From JAUVRX01 sp049664225 (lineage in GTDB: Bacteria > Acidobacteriota > Thermoanaerobaculia > Multivoradales > JAHEKO01), in NCBI GenBank assembly GCA_049664225.1, contig JBATEX010000133.1, forward strand, positions 1 through 64,000: a stretch of DNA of 64,000 nucleotides. The letters run 5' to 3'. The position numbers and the translations under genes are program-made. Below the pieces are notes generated by a model. That model saw nothing but the letters and a program-made list of their open reading frames with translations. It was not told the origin of the DNA and did not search any database. Numbering within the stretch: position 1 is the stretch's first letter; each line of letters opens with the position of its first letter. Shown here piece after piece: positions 37,289 to 45,719 of the stretch.

Positions 37289-39016
37289 ATGAAAACCGAA
37301 TTCTCGAAGGACCTCGATATGACAACCCATGTGGCCATCATGCTGAGCTTCGTTCTGGCCTTTGCGGCCTGCCAGCAGTCTCCACCGGCCATTGAAGAAC
37401 CCGAGGCGGCCGTCTCGCTCGATCTTCCGCCGGGCGTCGAGACTGCGACCGAGGCCATCAATGAAGAGACCTTGAAGGCCCACACCGCATCGCTGTCGAG
37501 TGACGAGTTCGAAGGCCGAGCGCCCGCCAGCCCAGGCGACGAGAAGGCACGGCAGTACCTGCAGGACACCATGGCCTCGCTGGGCCTCGAGCCGGGCGCT
37601 CAGGACGGTGCCTGGCAGCAGAGATTCGCCATCATGAGCATTACCTCGGAGGCGCCTGAGGTATGGTCCTTCGAAGGGCAGGATGGCAGCCTGGACCTCG
37701 CATCCTGGGACGACTTCATTGCCGGCAGCGGCGTGCAGAGCGAGAAAGCTCTCATCGACGACGCCGAGCTCGTCTTCGTAGGCTATGGCATCGAAGCTCC
37801 GGAGTACGACTGGGATGACATCAAGGGCGCCGATCTGGAAGGCAAGGTGCTCCTGATGATGAACAACGATCCTGACTGGGATCCGGAGCTATTCGAGGGA
37901 GATCGGCGGCTCTACTACGGTCGCTGGACCTACAAGTACGAGGTGGCCGCCCGGCATGGAGCAGCTGGGGCCATCATCATCCATACGACGCCTTCAGCCG
38001 GCTATCCGTGGCAGGTCGTGCAGGCCTCCTGGACCGGTGCGCAATTCGAGCTGCCGGCAGGAGACGAGCCGCGATCGCAGGTCTCGGCGTGGATTACGGA
38101 AGAAGCGGCTCGCAGTCTCGTGGCCGTCTCCGGTCACGAGCTGGATGCGCTTCGCGAGTCGGCCAGGAGCCGTGACTTTCAGCCTGTACCTCTGGGAATC
38201 ACCACATCTCTGCTTTTGACCAACAGCATCGACAGTGTGGAGACCGGAAATGTGGCGGGACTGCTGGAGGGCAGCGACCCCATCCTGAAGAACGAGGTCG
38301 TCGTCTACTCGGCCCATCACGACCACTTCGGAATCGGTGAGCCGAACGACGAGGGCGACAACATCTACAACGGTGCGCTGGACAATGCTGCCGGATGCGG
38401 CAAGGTGCTGACGATTGCCGACGCCTTTACTCGTCTGCCCGAGCCTCCCCGACGCTCGGTCCTCTTTCTGTTCGTAGCCGGGGAAGAACAGGGACTCATA
38501 GGTTCGGAGTACTACGCCAAAAACCCCACTTTCCCGCCGGGTCGAATCGCTGCCAATGTCAATATCGACGGCGCCAACATCTTCGGCCGGACGAGCGACG
38601 TCGCCTATATCGGTTTCGGGAAATCGACCCTCGACGATGTCGTGGTAGCTGCGGCGGCACGCCAGGGAAGGACCGTGGTGGGTGACCAGTTTCCCGATCG
38701 GGGTTCCTTCTACCGCTCGGACCAGTTCAATTTCTCGAAGATCGGTGTGCCGGCCATCTACGCCGACAGCGGTACGACCTACATCGGTCGCCCCGACGGC
38801 TGGGGCAAGGAGCAGGCCGAGGCCTGGGAGTCAGTCCACTACCACCAGCCGAGCGATGAGATGACTGACGATTGGAACTTCGAAGGCATCATCGAAGACA
38901 CGGTCCTGGCCTTCGAAGCCGGTCTCTCTATTGCTCAGACCGCGGAGCTACCGAGCTGGACGCCAGGCGACGAGTTCGAGGCGGCTCGCATCCAGGCTCT
39001 GGCAGAGCTCGACTGA
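37289..39016 (+). CDS. M28 family zinc peptidase, lipoprotein
   Basis: 575 residues, with a lipoprotein signal peptide ending LAFAAC near residue 27. A PA-domain insert (about 150-260) precedes the peptidase core. Zinc ligands follow the M28 order: His in SAHHDHFG (about 344), bridging Asp in GALDNAAG (about 364), Glu pair in VAGEEQG (about 398), Asp in NVNIDGAN (about 426) and His in HYHQPSDE (about 517). Likely a surface or periplasmic aminopeptidase. ATG 37289 has GGAGGG five bases upstream. Confidence 0.93.
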   Translation: MKTEFSKDLDMTTHVAIMLSFVLAFAACQQSPPAIEEPEAAVSLDLPPGVETATEAINEETLKAHTASLSSDEFEGRAPASPGDEKARQYLQDTMASLGLEPGAQDGAWQQRFAIMSITSEAPEVWSFEGQDGSLDLASWDDFIAGSGVQSEKALIDDAELVFVGYGIEAPEYDWDDIKGADLEGKVLLMMNNDPDWDPELFEGDRRLYYGRWTYKYEVAARHGAAGAIIIHTTPSAGYPWQVVQASWTGAQFELPAGDEPRSQVSAWITEEAARSLVAVSGHELDALRESARSRDFQPVPLGITTSLLLTNSIDSVETGNVAGLLEGSDPILKNEVVVYSAHHDHFGIGEPNDEGDNIYNGALDNAAGCGKVLTIADAFTRLPEPPRRSVLFLFVAGEEQGLIGSEYYAKNPTFPPGRIAANVNIDGANIFGRTSDVAYIGFGKSTLDDVVVAAAARQGRTVVGDQFPDRGSFYRSDQFNFSKIGVPAIYADSGTTYIGRPDGWGKEQAEAWESVHYHQPSDEMTDDWNFEGIIEDTVLAFEAGLSIAQTAELPSWTPGDEFEAARIQALAELD

Positions 39017-39033
39017 ACCCAGCCGCTCGCCGC

Positions 39034-39273
39034 CTAATCCAATTGGGCGTGACTGCCGTCGCAATAGGGCGGGTTGGCCGTGTGCTTGCACTGGCACAGG
39101 GCCACCCGCTTTTTCTCGCCCAGCTCCACCTTCAGTGGCGTGAATTCGGTCCCCGTATGAGAGCCGTCGCAGAATGGCTGTGTCTCCGAGTGTCCGCACT
39201 GGCACCAGAAATAGGTCCCCGGCTCCAACTCCACCACTGCAGGCCTCGTTGCGGCTACTTTCGGCTTTGACAT
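39034..39273 (-). CDS. CDGSH iron-sulfur protein, two clusters
   Basis: A 79-residue protein with two CDGSH motifs, CQCGHSETQPFCDGSH and CQCKHTANPPYCDGSH, each giving the 3Cys-1His ligands of a 2Fe-2S centre. This is the bacterial tandem (CISD3-like) form. These proteins are redox or cluster-transfer proteins; partner unknown. It is 18 bp downstream of the adenosine deaminase gene, in the same direction. Confidence 0.95.
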   Translation of the reverse strand: MSKPKVAATRPAVVELEPGTYFWCQCGHSETQPFCDGSHTGTEFTPLKVELGEKKRVALCQCKHTANPPYCDGSHAQLD

Positions 39274-39291
39274 TCGAGCCTCTCTTTCGAG

Positions 39292-40377
39292 CTATTCGAT
39301 ACCGACTTCGGCGAGCCCTCGTTGGAGAATCGCCTCATCACCCAGGTGCTTGGCGCCCAGTTCCATGACTTGGCGACGAAAGTCGACCTCCAATTGACGT
39401 CGTTCCTCCTGAGTGACGAAGGCGTGCTGGAGTGCAGACCATCCGAAAGCTGCCACCTCCTCCGCTCCATAGCCAAACGTCTCTGACAGGCGCTGAAACT
39501 CTTGGGTCAGGGTCGTCTCGAAGAGAGGGGGATCATCGGAGTTCACAGTTACCGGAACCCCGGCGCTCCGGATCGTCTCGATCGGGTGACTCGCCAAATC
39601 TGGAACAGCACCCAGCTGGACGTTGGACGTCGGACAGATCTCGAGGGGGATCTGACGCTCCGCCAGCTCCTCCAAGAGCTCGGCATCGTCTACCGATCGG
39701 ATCCCATGGCCGATTCTTTCGGGCTGGCAGACCTCCAGGGCCGAACGGATCGAGTCAGGGCCCTCATGCTCGCCAGCATGAGCGACCCGGTGAAGTCCCT
39801 CCTGCCGAGCAACCCTGAAGTGCTCTCGGAAGGGCTCGTCTGAAGAGGCTTCGAAGCCGGAGAGCCCGAGTGCCACCACGCCTTGCCCTCTCCCATCCAG
39901 AGCCCACTCGAGAGTACGGTCCGCCCATTGCCAGGGAACGTCCCGAACGATGTCGGGGATCCACCGAGCGGTGACGCCCGATCGCCTCTCTTCCTCCTCC
40001 AAGGTCTCGCTCAACGCCGCCGCAACCTCACTCCCATTGGCACCGTTCCGGAGGTGGGTGGCAATGGTGAAATGGACTTCGCTATAGCGGATGTTCTGCG
40101 CTGCCTGTTCACCCAGGAACTCCCTGGCCACCAGCTGGAAATCCTCCGGATCGCGCAAGCTCTGGCTGCAGGTCAGGTAGATCTCGACGAAGTGCTCGAA
40201 ATCCCTGAATCGGAACCACTCACGTAGCCCTTCGACGGTATCGGCCGGTAGGGAAACTCGGTGCCGCTTCGCCAGCTCCAAGAGAGTCCGGGGACGGATG
40301 GAGCCTTCCAGATGGACATGGAGCTCCACCTTGGGCATCTCTTGGATGAAGGCGTCCAGTGCTGGTTCCAGACTCAA
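39292..40377 (-). CDS. add: Adenosine deaminase family protein
   Basis: 361 residues. HVHLEGS (His20, His22) gives the first zinc ligands, followed by the HAGEHEGP histidine and catalytic glutamate region, RIGHGIRSVDD, and the NSDDPP aspartates. It would deaminate adenosine to inosine in purine salvage, although adenine deaminases share these motifs. The start is TTG 40377, preceded by GAGAGGG, because LDAFIQEMPKVELH aligns with the family N-terminus. Confidence 0.9.
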   Translation of the reverse strand: MSLEPALDAFIQEMPKVELHVHLEGSIRPRTLLELAKRHRVSLPADTVEGLREWFRFRDFEHFVEIYLTCSQSLRDPEDFQLVAREFLGEQAAQNIRYSEVHFTIATHLRNGANGSEVAAALSETLEEEERRSGVTARWIPDIVRDVPWQWADRTLEWALDGRGQGVVALGLSGFEASSDEPFREHFRVARQEGLHRVAHAGEHEGPDSIRSALEVCQPERIGHGIRSVDDAELLEELAERQIPLEICPTSNVQLGAVPDLASHPIETIRSAGVPVTVNSDDPPLFETTLTQEFQRLSETFGYGAEEVAAFGWSALQHAFVTQEERRQLEVDFRRQVMELGAKHLGDEAILQRGLAEVGIE

Positions 40378-40388
40378 CCGGCGCCCTC

Positions 40389-40883
40389 TCAGACCCGCCC
40401 CGTCGCTCGATCGCCCAGCTCCCGGAGCACATTCTCGGGAACCAGACCGGTGAGATCCCCACCCAGGAAGAAGACCTCCTTGACGAGGCGGCTCGATAGG
40501 TAGATGTACTCCTCCTTGGGCACCATGAAGACCGTCTCGATCCGGGGATTCAGGCGCCGATTCATCAGCGCCATCTGGAACTCATACTCGAAGTCCGAGA
40601 CGGCTCGCAGACCACGGATGATGGTGCGAGCTCCCACCTGGTCCATGAAGTCGGCCAGCAGGCCCGAGAAGCTCTCCACTCTGCAGTCTTCGCATTCTCG
40701 AAGCTCGTGCGTGATCATGGCCATCCGCTCGCTGACGGAAAAGACCGGCTTCTTCTCTTCGTTGCCGAGCACCGCTACCACCACTTCGTCGAATACCGAT
40801 CGGCATCGACCGATGATGTCCAGATGGCCGTTGTGAATCGGATCGAACGAGCCTGGGTAAACGGCGATTCGCTTTCTACTCAT
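40389..40883 (-). CDS. coaD: Phosphopantetheine adenylyltransferase
   Basis: 164 residues, normal for CoaD, which makes dephospho-CoA from 4'-phosphopantetheine and ATP. The nucleotidyltransferase signature GSFDPIHNGH (11-20) and the C-terminal YLSSRLVKEVFFLGGDL are present, as is the IIRGLRAVSDFEYEFQM segment. Its ATG overlaps the stop of the upstream beta-propeller gene (ATGA). Confidence 0.97.
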   Translation of the reverse strand: MSRKRIAVYPGSFDPIHNGHLDIIGRCRSVFDEVVVAVLGNEEKKPVFSVSERMAMITHELRECEDCRVESFSGLLADFMDQVGARTIIRGLRAVSDFEYEFQMALMNRRLNPRIETVFMVPKEEYIYLSSRLVKEVFFLGGDLTGLVPENVLRELGDRATGRV

Positions 40884-43114
40884 GGTCCATCCTGGGATAG
40901 ATCGAAGGTCACGACGTTGAAGGCAGCATCCATGAGCCGCAGCAGAATGAGCTTTCCAGAAGCCGGAATATCCACCAGGAGTCTCTCATTTTGTCCGTCC
41001 AGAAGTCCATCCACCGGTCTGGCCGGCAGCCATTCTCCCGCATCGAGGCTGAATTCAGCGCGCCGAAGAGGGCTCCACCTGTCCTCGACTTGCACTTCCA
41101 GGCTCTCTGCCTGTCGTTGGACACCCACCAACTCCGGCACGCTGTGGTCCACGAGGACCGGCTCACTGATCTCCTCGGACCGCTGCACCCCCGATTCCTC
41201 GGACCGGATTCGATCTCTAACGCTCAGCCTGAACCGATATCTACCGTCGGGAAGAGCCGTCGCGTCGAAGCTGTGGTGAGAGTCCCTCAGATCCTTGGCC
41301 ATTGGCAGCCAGCTCTCATTCCAGTCAGCCCGACGAAATTCCAGATCGAAGAAGAGGTCATCTTCGTTGGGATCCTCCGACTTCCACCGAAGCGTTCGAT
41401 AACCTTTCTTCCAGAGGGTCTTCAACCGCCGGTTCTCGCTGGGTGTTTCGGCTTCCAATACCGTGAAGATCCCCTGACGGTCCGGATGCACGGGCTCATA
41501 GACCTGCTGGGCTGGATTGAAGTTGGCCGGGACCAGGACCTGACCCGGTTCCATGACCGTCAAGCTGTCGATTCTCGGTGGCAGATTCGTCTGTTTGTAG
41601 GAGATCTGAATCTCGCTGAGGCTCGGTGAGGTTCCGCCGTCAGCCTCCAACTCGGCTCGCCACTGGAAGTAACGGCCGGCTGGCAGCTGCGCCAGCGATA
41701 CTTCCATCCCAACTTGCCAAAGTGTCCAGTCCGACCAGGTTCGATCGGGATCCGAGCTCATGCCACTGCGGAAGGAGAATCGGACCTGGCTGCCCTGAGG
41801 GACCTTTCCCTGCCAGCGGAGGTTGCCGAAGGTCGCGAACTGCTGGGCGTCCAAAGTCGGGCTGGTGTAGACGCCTCGTCGTTCGGTGCGGCCCGAGATC
41901 CGATAGAGAGCCGCCGCATTCGTGGTCGCGAAGGCAGGACCGGGGTCATCTTCCAGAAGCACGACTACCTGACGTTCATCGACGTCCTTCTCCAGCACCG
42001 GCTTGCCGTCGCTGAGGCTGAAGACCTTGCCCTCCAGACCAGTGCCCACCCACAAGCGGCCACGCTGCCAGGCGATGCTGTAGACCGTCTCCTCCTCGAA
42101 AGCGGTCAAAGATTGCACCAGACCTTCAGAAGAGATCCTCAGGATCTCCGACCGGGGGCCCTGAAAACCGCTCGGTCTCGTACCGACCATCTCCGACTCT
42201 CCCCTACTTTCGGCGGAGACCGTGATCTGTACCGTCACCTCGCCGCCATCGTTACCTTCCTCGGAGCTCGACTCGTCTTCCTCAGAGGGCTCTTCCGCTG
42301 GCTGGTGCAGACTCACAAGACTCGCCTCCGAGGCCAGAACCGCGGCGTAGCAGTCGCCGTCCGGATCGGCGGCGAAGGCCACCACCTCCGGTTGCGCAGC
42401 ATCATAGAGAGTGCGAACAGTGCCATCCGGGTCGAGTCGGAGAATGAGACCTTCACCGGCGGTACCCATGAGCACCTGGCCATTGGGCAGCGCCTTCAGA
42501 GTCCTCAGATGCGTGTCCTGGCTGTCGAACAAAACCTCAGCCTGACCATCGGCTTCTACCTTGAAGAGTTTGCCATCCGTTCCGGTCGCCACCAGGAGAC
42601 TTCCACCAGCACCCCTCTCGAGGTCCCAGATGTAGGTCTGCTCGGGATCGAAGAAGACCGTCGCGTCGTCTTCGCCGAGGCGATATACCTTGCCGTTCGG
42701 AGAAGAGCCGGCAAAGACCGCGCCATCCTCTGCTACCCAAACGGCGAAGATCTCAGGCTCCTCCGCCTCGAAGAGCACAGTCGTCTCACCCTGCCGATCA
42801 ATCAGCAGGACCCGGCCTCCGTTGCCAGTGCCCACGACCCAACCGTCTGGATGGGAAGCTGCCGACAGGAGGAACGGCTCGTTGACCTCTGTCAACCGCT
42901 CCACTTGATCTGCCAGCCGCAGCGTTCCAAGCGAGTCCACTCCGATTCCATCCAGAGTACCGGCCAGGAACGCTGTTCGACTCTGCATGGAGTAGATCCG
43001 CACCTCAGCCTCCGCCGGCCTGGCCGGTCCGACGAGGGCCAAAACCAGGACCGCCAAACCCAGCCAACGAAAGTCCGTCATCAGTTGATGCACTCCTCTT
43101 GATCTTCGTTTCAC
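40880..43114 (-). CDS. Exported beta-propeller protein with C-terminal Ig-like domains
   Basis: 744 residues with a signal peptide (about 17-36, ARPAEA). Residues about 40-430 hold repeated strands of the GxVYRLGEDDATV / GKLFKVEADGQ / GLILRLDPDG kind, a WD40/YVTN-like propeller with no catalytic signature. An acidic linker (about 275-295, EEPSEEDESSSEEGNDGGE) interrupts it. The C-terminus (about 440-744) resembles fibronectin-type modules with DGRYRFRLSVRD. GTG 43114 has AGGAG five bases upstream; ATG 43081 is an alternative. It sits directly downstream of the S55-like gene, so the two may act together. Function not recognised. Confidence 0.7.
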   Translation of the reverse strand: MKRRSRGVHQLMTDFRWLGLAVLVLALVGPARPAEAEVRIYSMQSRTAFLAGTLDGIGVDSLGTLRLADQVERLTEVNEPFLLSAASHPDGWVVGTGNGGRVLLIDRQGETTVLFEAEEPEIFAVWVAEDGAVFAGSSPNGKVYRLGEDDATVFFDPEQTYIWDLERGAGGSLLVATGTDGKLFKVEADGQAEVLFDSQDTHLRTLKALPNGQVLMGTAGEGLILRLDPDGTVRTLYDAAQPEVVAFAADPDGDCYAAVLASEASLVSLHQPAEEPSEEDESSSEEGNDGGEVTVQITVSAESRGESEMVGTRPSGFQGPRSEILRISSEGLVQSLTAFEEETVYSIAWQRGRLWVGTGLEGKVFSLSDGKPVLEKDVDERQVVVLLEDDPGPAFATTNAAALYRISGRTERRGVYTSPTLDAQQFATFGNLRWQGKVPQGSQVRFSFRSGMSSDPDRTWSDWTLWQVGMEVSLAQLPAGRYFQWRAELEADGGTSPSLSEIQISYKQTNLPPRIDSLTVMEPGQVLVPANFNPAQQVYEPVHPDRQGIFTVLEAETPSENRRLKTLWKKGYRTLRWKSEDPNEDDLFFDLEFRRADWNESWLPMAKDLRDSHHSFDATALPDGRYRFRLSVRDRIRSEESGVQRSEEISEPVLVDHSVPELVGVQRQAESLEVQVEDRWSPLRRAEFSLDAGEWLPARPVDGLLDGQNERLLVDIPASGKLILLRLMDAAFNVVTFDLSQDGP

Positions 43115-43145
43115 ATCGGCTCCTCACCAACTTCGGTCTTCTCTG

Positions 43146-45011
43146 TTAGCGGCCGCCCTCGGTCCCTGTCGATGTCGGAGTCGATGGCTGCAGACCCCCA
43201 CCGGCCGCTGGAGAGTCTCCCTCTGCCGGCTCTTTCTTGAGCGGTCCTTCCCGTTGCACCTCGAGGTCGACCCGGACGATGCCTTCTAGAGGCTGGTCCA
43301 GCTCGATGACACTCTCCTGGGCCACGGCCAACCGCAGCGGCGTCGCGCTGGTCGAGGGAGCTGCGCTCCACAGCGACCGCACCGAGGCCGGGAGTTGCGG
43401 CAGCACCTCGCCTCCTACCGACAGCCCCTCGCCACGAAAGACTCCCAGAGCCACCAGCTCACGACTCGAATGAAACGAGCGGAGGAATCTGAGAGCCTGT
43501 GGAAACGTCTGAGGTGCCGTCTTTTCAACCTCTAGCCGCGCCATATCGACACTGACCCCATCTCCGACCAACAGAGAGTAACGACCCTCTGGCAGGCCAG
43601 TGGGTACGTCGAGCGCCAGCGTCGCGCGGAACGTTTCGCCCCGATAGGCCTGGAGATCGACCACCAGCTCGATTCGATCGCCCGGGCGAACGAGGGTCTG
43701 GTTGACGTGCGCTCCAACCAGGCGGGCTGTCCTGGGCTCCGCGTGCTGCTCGAGCTCGATGTCGATGGACTCCAGGTTGATCCTTTCGAACCTGTTGTTG
43801 AGAAAAAAGCCTGTGAAGGCAAACAGGTAGAAAGCCGCCTCTTGAGACGCCAGCTCGCCATCGAAGCTCTGACGAATTTCGAGCTCTCCCCATTCTGCCA
43901 GGTCGAACCGGGCCTCGAGGTCCAGCCCCTGGCTACCGCTGCTCTGCGACGCCGCCTCGAGAGAGCCAAGAGTGGAGATGGCCACCAGGGTCGGAGTCAG
44001 CAGTGGCAGATCCGCGACGCGTAGCGCGAACTGTCGGTCCACGAGACCCGCGATACGCACGCTCACGGGTATCATCGGGGCCTCGGCTCCGACCCGGCCG
44101 CGCATGCCAGCAGCTCTGTCCATCTCGAACGCGCCGACGACCGCTCCGAGATTGGAGATCTTGAACGAGTTCATCTGGCTGGAGACGACCGTCACGACCT
44201 CGCTCGTGGCCATCGGCACACGCAGCGGACCGACTCCGAGGAACGGGTGACCGAAGGCGAGGATCTCGTCGCCCCTGCGTTCGGTGACGGTTCCGGTTGC
44301 CGCCAGGCGTAAGTCTCCATCGACCAGCACCCCAGATACGGACGATCCCGCAACCAGTCTCAAATCCCCGGTGTCCGACGCCTGGCCGGCGGCAGACAGG
44401 CTATCGAGCGCCCCCTTGAGAGTGGCGCGAGTGGCGCTCCCAAAGCCCACCGTGCTCCATTGGACACCGCTGATCGCCGAGTCCAGACCCGTACCTTCGA
44501 GGCTTCCCAGGGGCTCCAGGATCTCCTGCCAGGTGAGACTGCCTGAGATCAGGTCTCGGGGCTCTCGAGGCCTACTCCCGTTCTGCGATGAGGATGTGGA
44601 CGATTCACCGGCGCTCAGATGGCGCATCTGCTCGATGGGGGTGATTCCCGCCACCGCCTCGTTGGCGAACAACCACGAGAAGGACACGGCACCCAGCAGG
44701 CGGCCGTCGACGTATACCGGGCTTCCACTCATACCCGCGATCACACCGCTGGCCTCCAGGCCCCTTCCCTTCAGTCGAGCCAGAATGAAACTCGTCGAAG
44801 GTTGCGTGTTGCGCCACACCCCCAGCACCTCGACCTCGAACCGCTCCGGGATGGCGCCCTCGAAAACCGAGAGGCCGTAGCCGGTCAAACCGGGTTGCAC
44901 AGAATCCAGCGGAAACATCTCTTCATCGGCGGTTTGGGATGGAGTGGGGGTCTCGGCACCCATACCGATCGGTAGAAGGAAGACGAGGAGACTGCACAAA
45001 ATCTTATGCAT
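43146..45011 (-). CDS. Secreted SpoIVB/S55-like peptidase-domain protein
   Basis: 621 residues with a signal peptide (1-19). GVIAGMSGSPVYVDGRLLGA (about 89-108) matches the serine motif of SpoIVB (S55) peptidases. The likely histidine segment ILAFGHPFLGVG (His255), followed by LGAVVGAFEMDRAAGMRGRVG, comes after it, reversing the order known in SpoIVB. The remainder is beta-rich. Proteolytic activity is therefore uncertain. It lies upstream of the propeller gene with 31 bp between and downstream of sua5 by 18 bp. Confidence 0.75.
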   Translation of the reverse strand: MHKILCSLLVFLLPIGMGAETPTPSQTADEEMFPLDSVQPGLTGYGLSVFEGAIPERFEVEVLGVWRNTQPSTSFILARLKGRGLEASGVIAGMSGSPVYVDGRLLGAVSFSWLFANEAVAGITPIEQMRHLSAGESSTSSSQNGSRPREPRDLISGSLTWQEILEPLGSLEGTGLDSAISGVQWSTVGFGSATRATLKGALDSLSAAGQASDTGDLRLVAGSSVSGVLVDGDLRLAATGTVTERRGDEILAFGHPFLGVGPLRVPMATSEVVTVVSSQMNSFKISNLGAVVGAFEMDRAAGMRGRVGAEAPMIPVSVRIAGLVDRQFALRVADLPLLTPTLVAISTLGSLEAASQSSGSQGLDLEARFDLAEWGELEIRQSFDGELASQEAAFYLFAFTGFFLNNRFERINLESIDIELEQHAEPRTARLVGAHVNQTLVRPGDRIELVVDLQAYRGETFRATLALDVPTGLPEGRYSLLVGDGVSVDMARLEVEKTAPQTFPQALRFLRSFHSSRELVALGVFRGEGLSVGGEVLPQLPASVRSLWSAAPSTSATPLRLAVAQESVIELDQPLEGIVRVDLEVQREGPLKKEPAEGDSPAAGGGLQPSTPTSTGTEGGR

Positions 45012-45029
45012 TCCAGAGGCGCTCCCTGA

Positions 45030-45719
45030 TCATCGAGGTTCTGCGGGACGATCCGCAGACTTTTCCGCAGTCGCTGCGGAAAAGCCCGAGCTCCATCCCA
45101 GCTCTGTGAGCCGCCGTCGAAGCTCGGCGACAGGATAGCGACCGACTCGTAGGACCTCCAGACCCGTCGGTCCAAGAGCTACGATGGTGGAAGGTGCCCC
45201 GCCAGGCAGAAGTCCGTCATCGACGATCAGCGCCGGCCATCCCACCAGCCTGAGTGCGAGGTCGACCGGGTCACAGATAGGGGCTTCTCCACTGCTGTTG
45301 GCACTCGTTGCCGTCAAGGGACTCCGCAAGTTGGCCAGCAACTCGACTAGACGTGGGTGATCTGGGATCCTCACCGCCAGCGAACCGCTCGCACCGGATG
45401 CGGGCAACGATTGGCGAATCGGCAACACCACACTGAGCGGCGCCGGCCAGAGTGATGTCAGGATCCGCAGGCCGGGATCGTCGATGTCGATTCCCAGCAT
45501 GGCGAGGTGCTCCAGGGCTCCAACCACCACCGGCAGCGGCTTGTCGCCCGACCTCGCCTTGAACCGATAGACGCTTTCGACTCCCTTCGCGCTCCTGGGA
45601 TCCACCGCCAGAGCGTAGCTGGACTCAGTCGGCACGGCGAGCATTTCGCCGCCAGCCAGGCCTTCTCGGATGACGTCGAGAGAATCTCCCCAGCGCCAAA
45701 CCTCGGGGCGGCGGCTCAC
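45030..45719 (-). CDS. L-threonylcarbamoyladenylate synthase (Sua5/YrdC family)
   Basis: 229 residues with the YrdC fold: GEMLAVPTESSYALAVDP, YRFKARSGDKPLPVVVG (KxR and S/K motifs that bind threonine and ATP), and TATSANSSGEAP. It makes threonylcarbamoyl-AMP, the first intermediate of tRNA t6A37. The C-terminal Sua5 domain is absent, so it is TsaC-like. Start GTG 45719 overlaps the recN stop as GTGA. The last codons contain an AT-flanked 10-bp hairpin (45061-45083). Confidence 0.9.
   Translation of the reverse strand: MSRRPEVWRWGDSLDVIREGLAGGEMLAVPTESSYALAVDPRSAKGVESVYRFKARSGDKPLPVVVGALEHLAMLGIDIDDPGLRILTSLWPAPLSVVLPIRQSLPASGASGSLAVRIPDHPRLVELLANLRSPLTATSANSSGEAPICDPVDLALRLVGWPALIVDDGLLPGGAPSTIVALGPTGLEVLRVGRYPVAELRRRLTELGWSSGFSAATAEKSADRPAEPR
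45041..45083. other. Tandem hairpins at the 3' end of the Sua5 gene
   Basis: A 10-bp perfect stem with 3-nt loop (45061-45070 with 45074-45083) adjoins a second possible 6-bp stem (45041-45046 with 45053-45058). All four arms share CTGCGG/CCGCAG, so alternative pairings are possible. The position is the end of the Sua5 reading frame, just before the S55-like gene. No U-tract follows on the coding strand. Confidence 0.45.

Noticed and set aside
41714..43102. 462-codon rightward open frame
   Set aside because: Antisense to the beta-propeller gene; no homology features.
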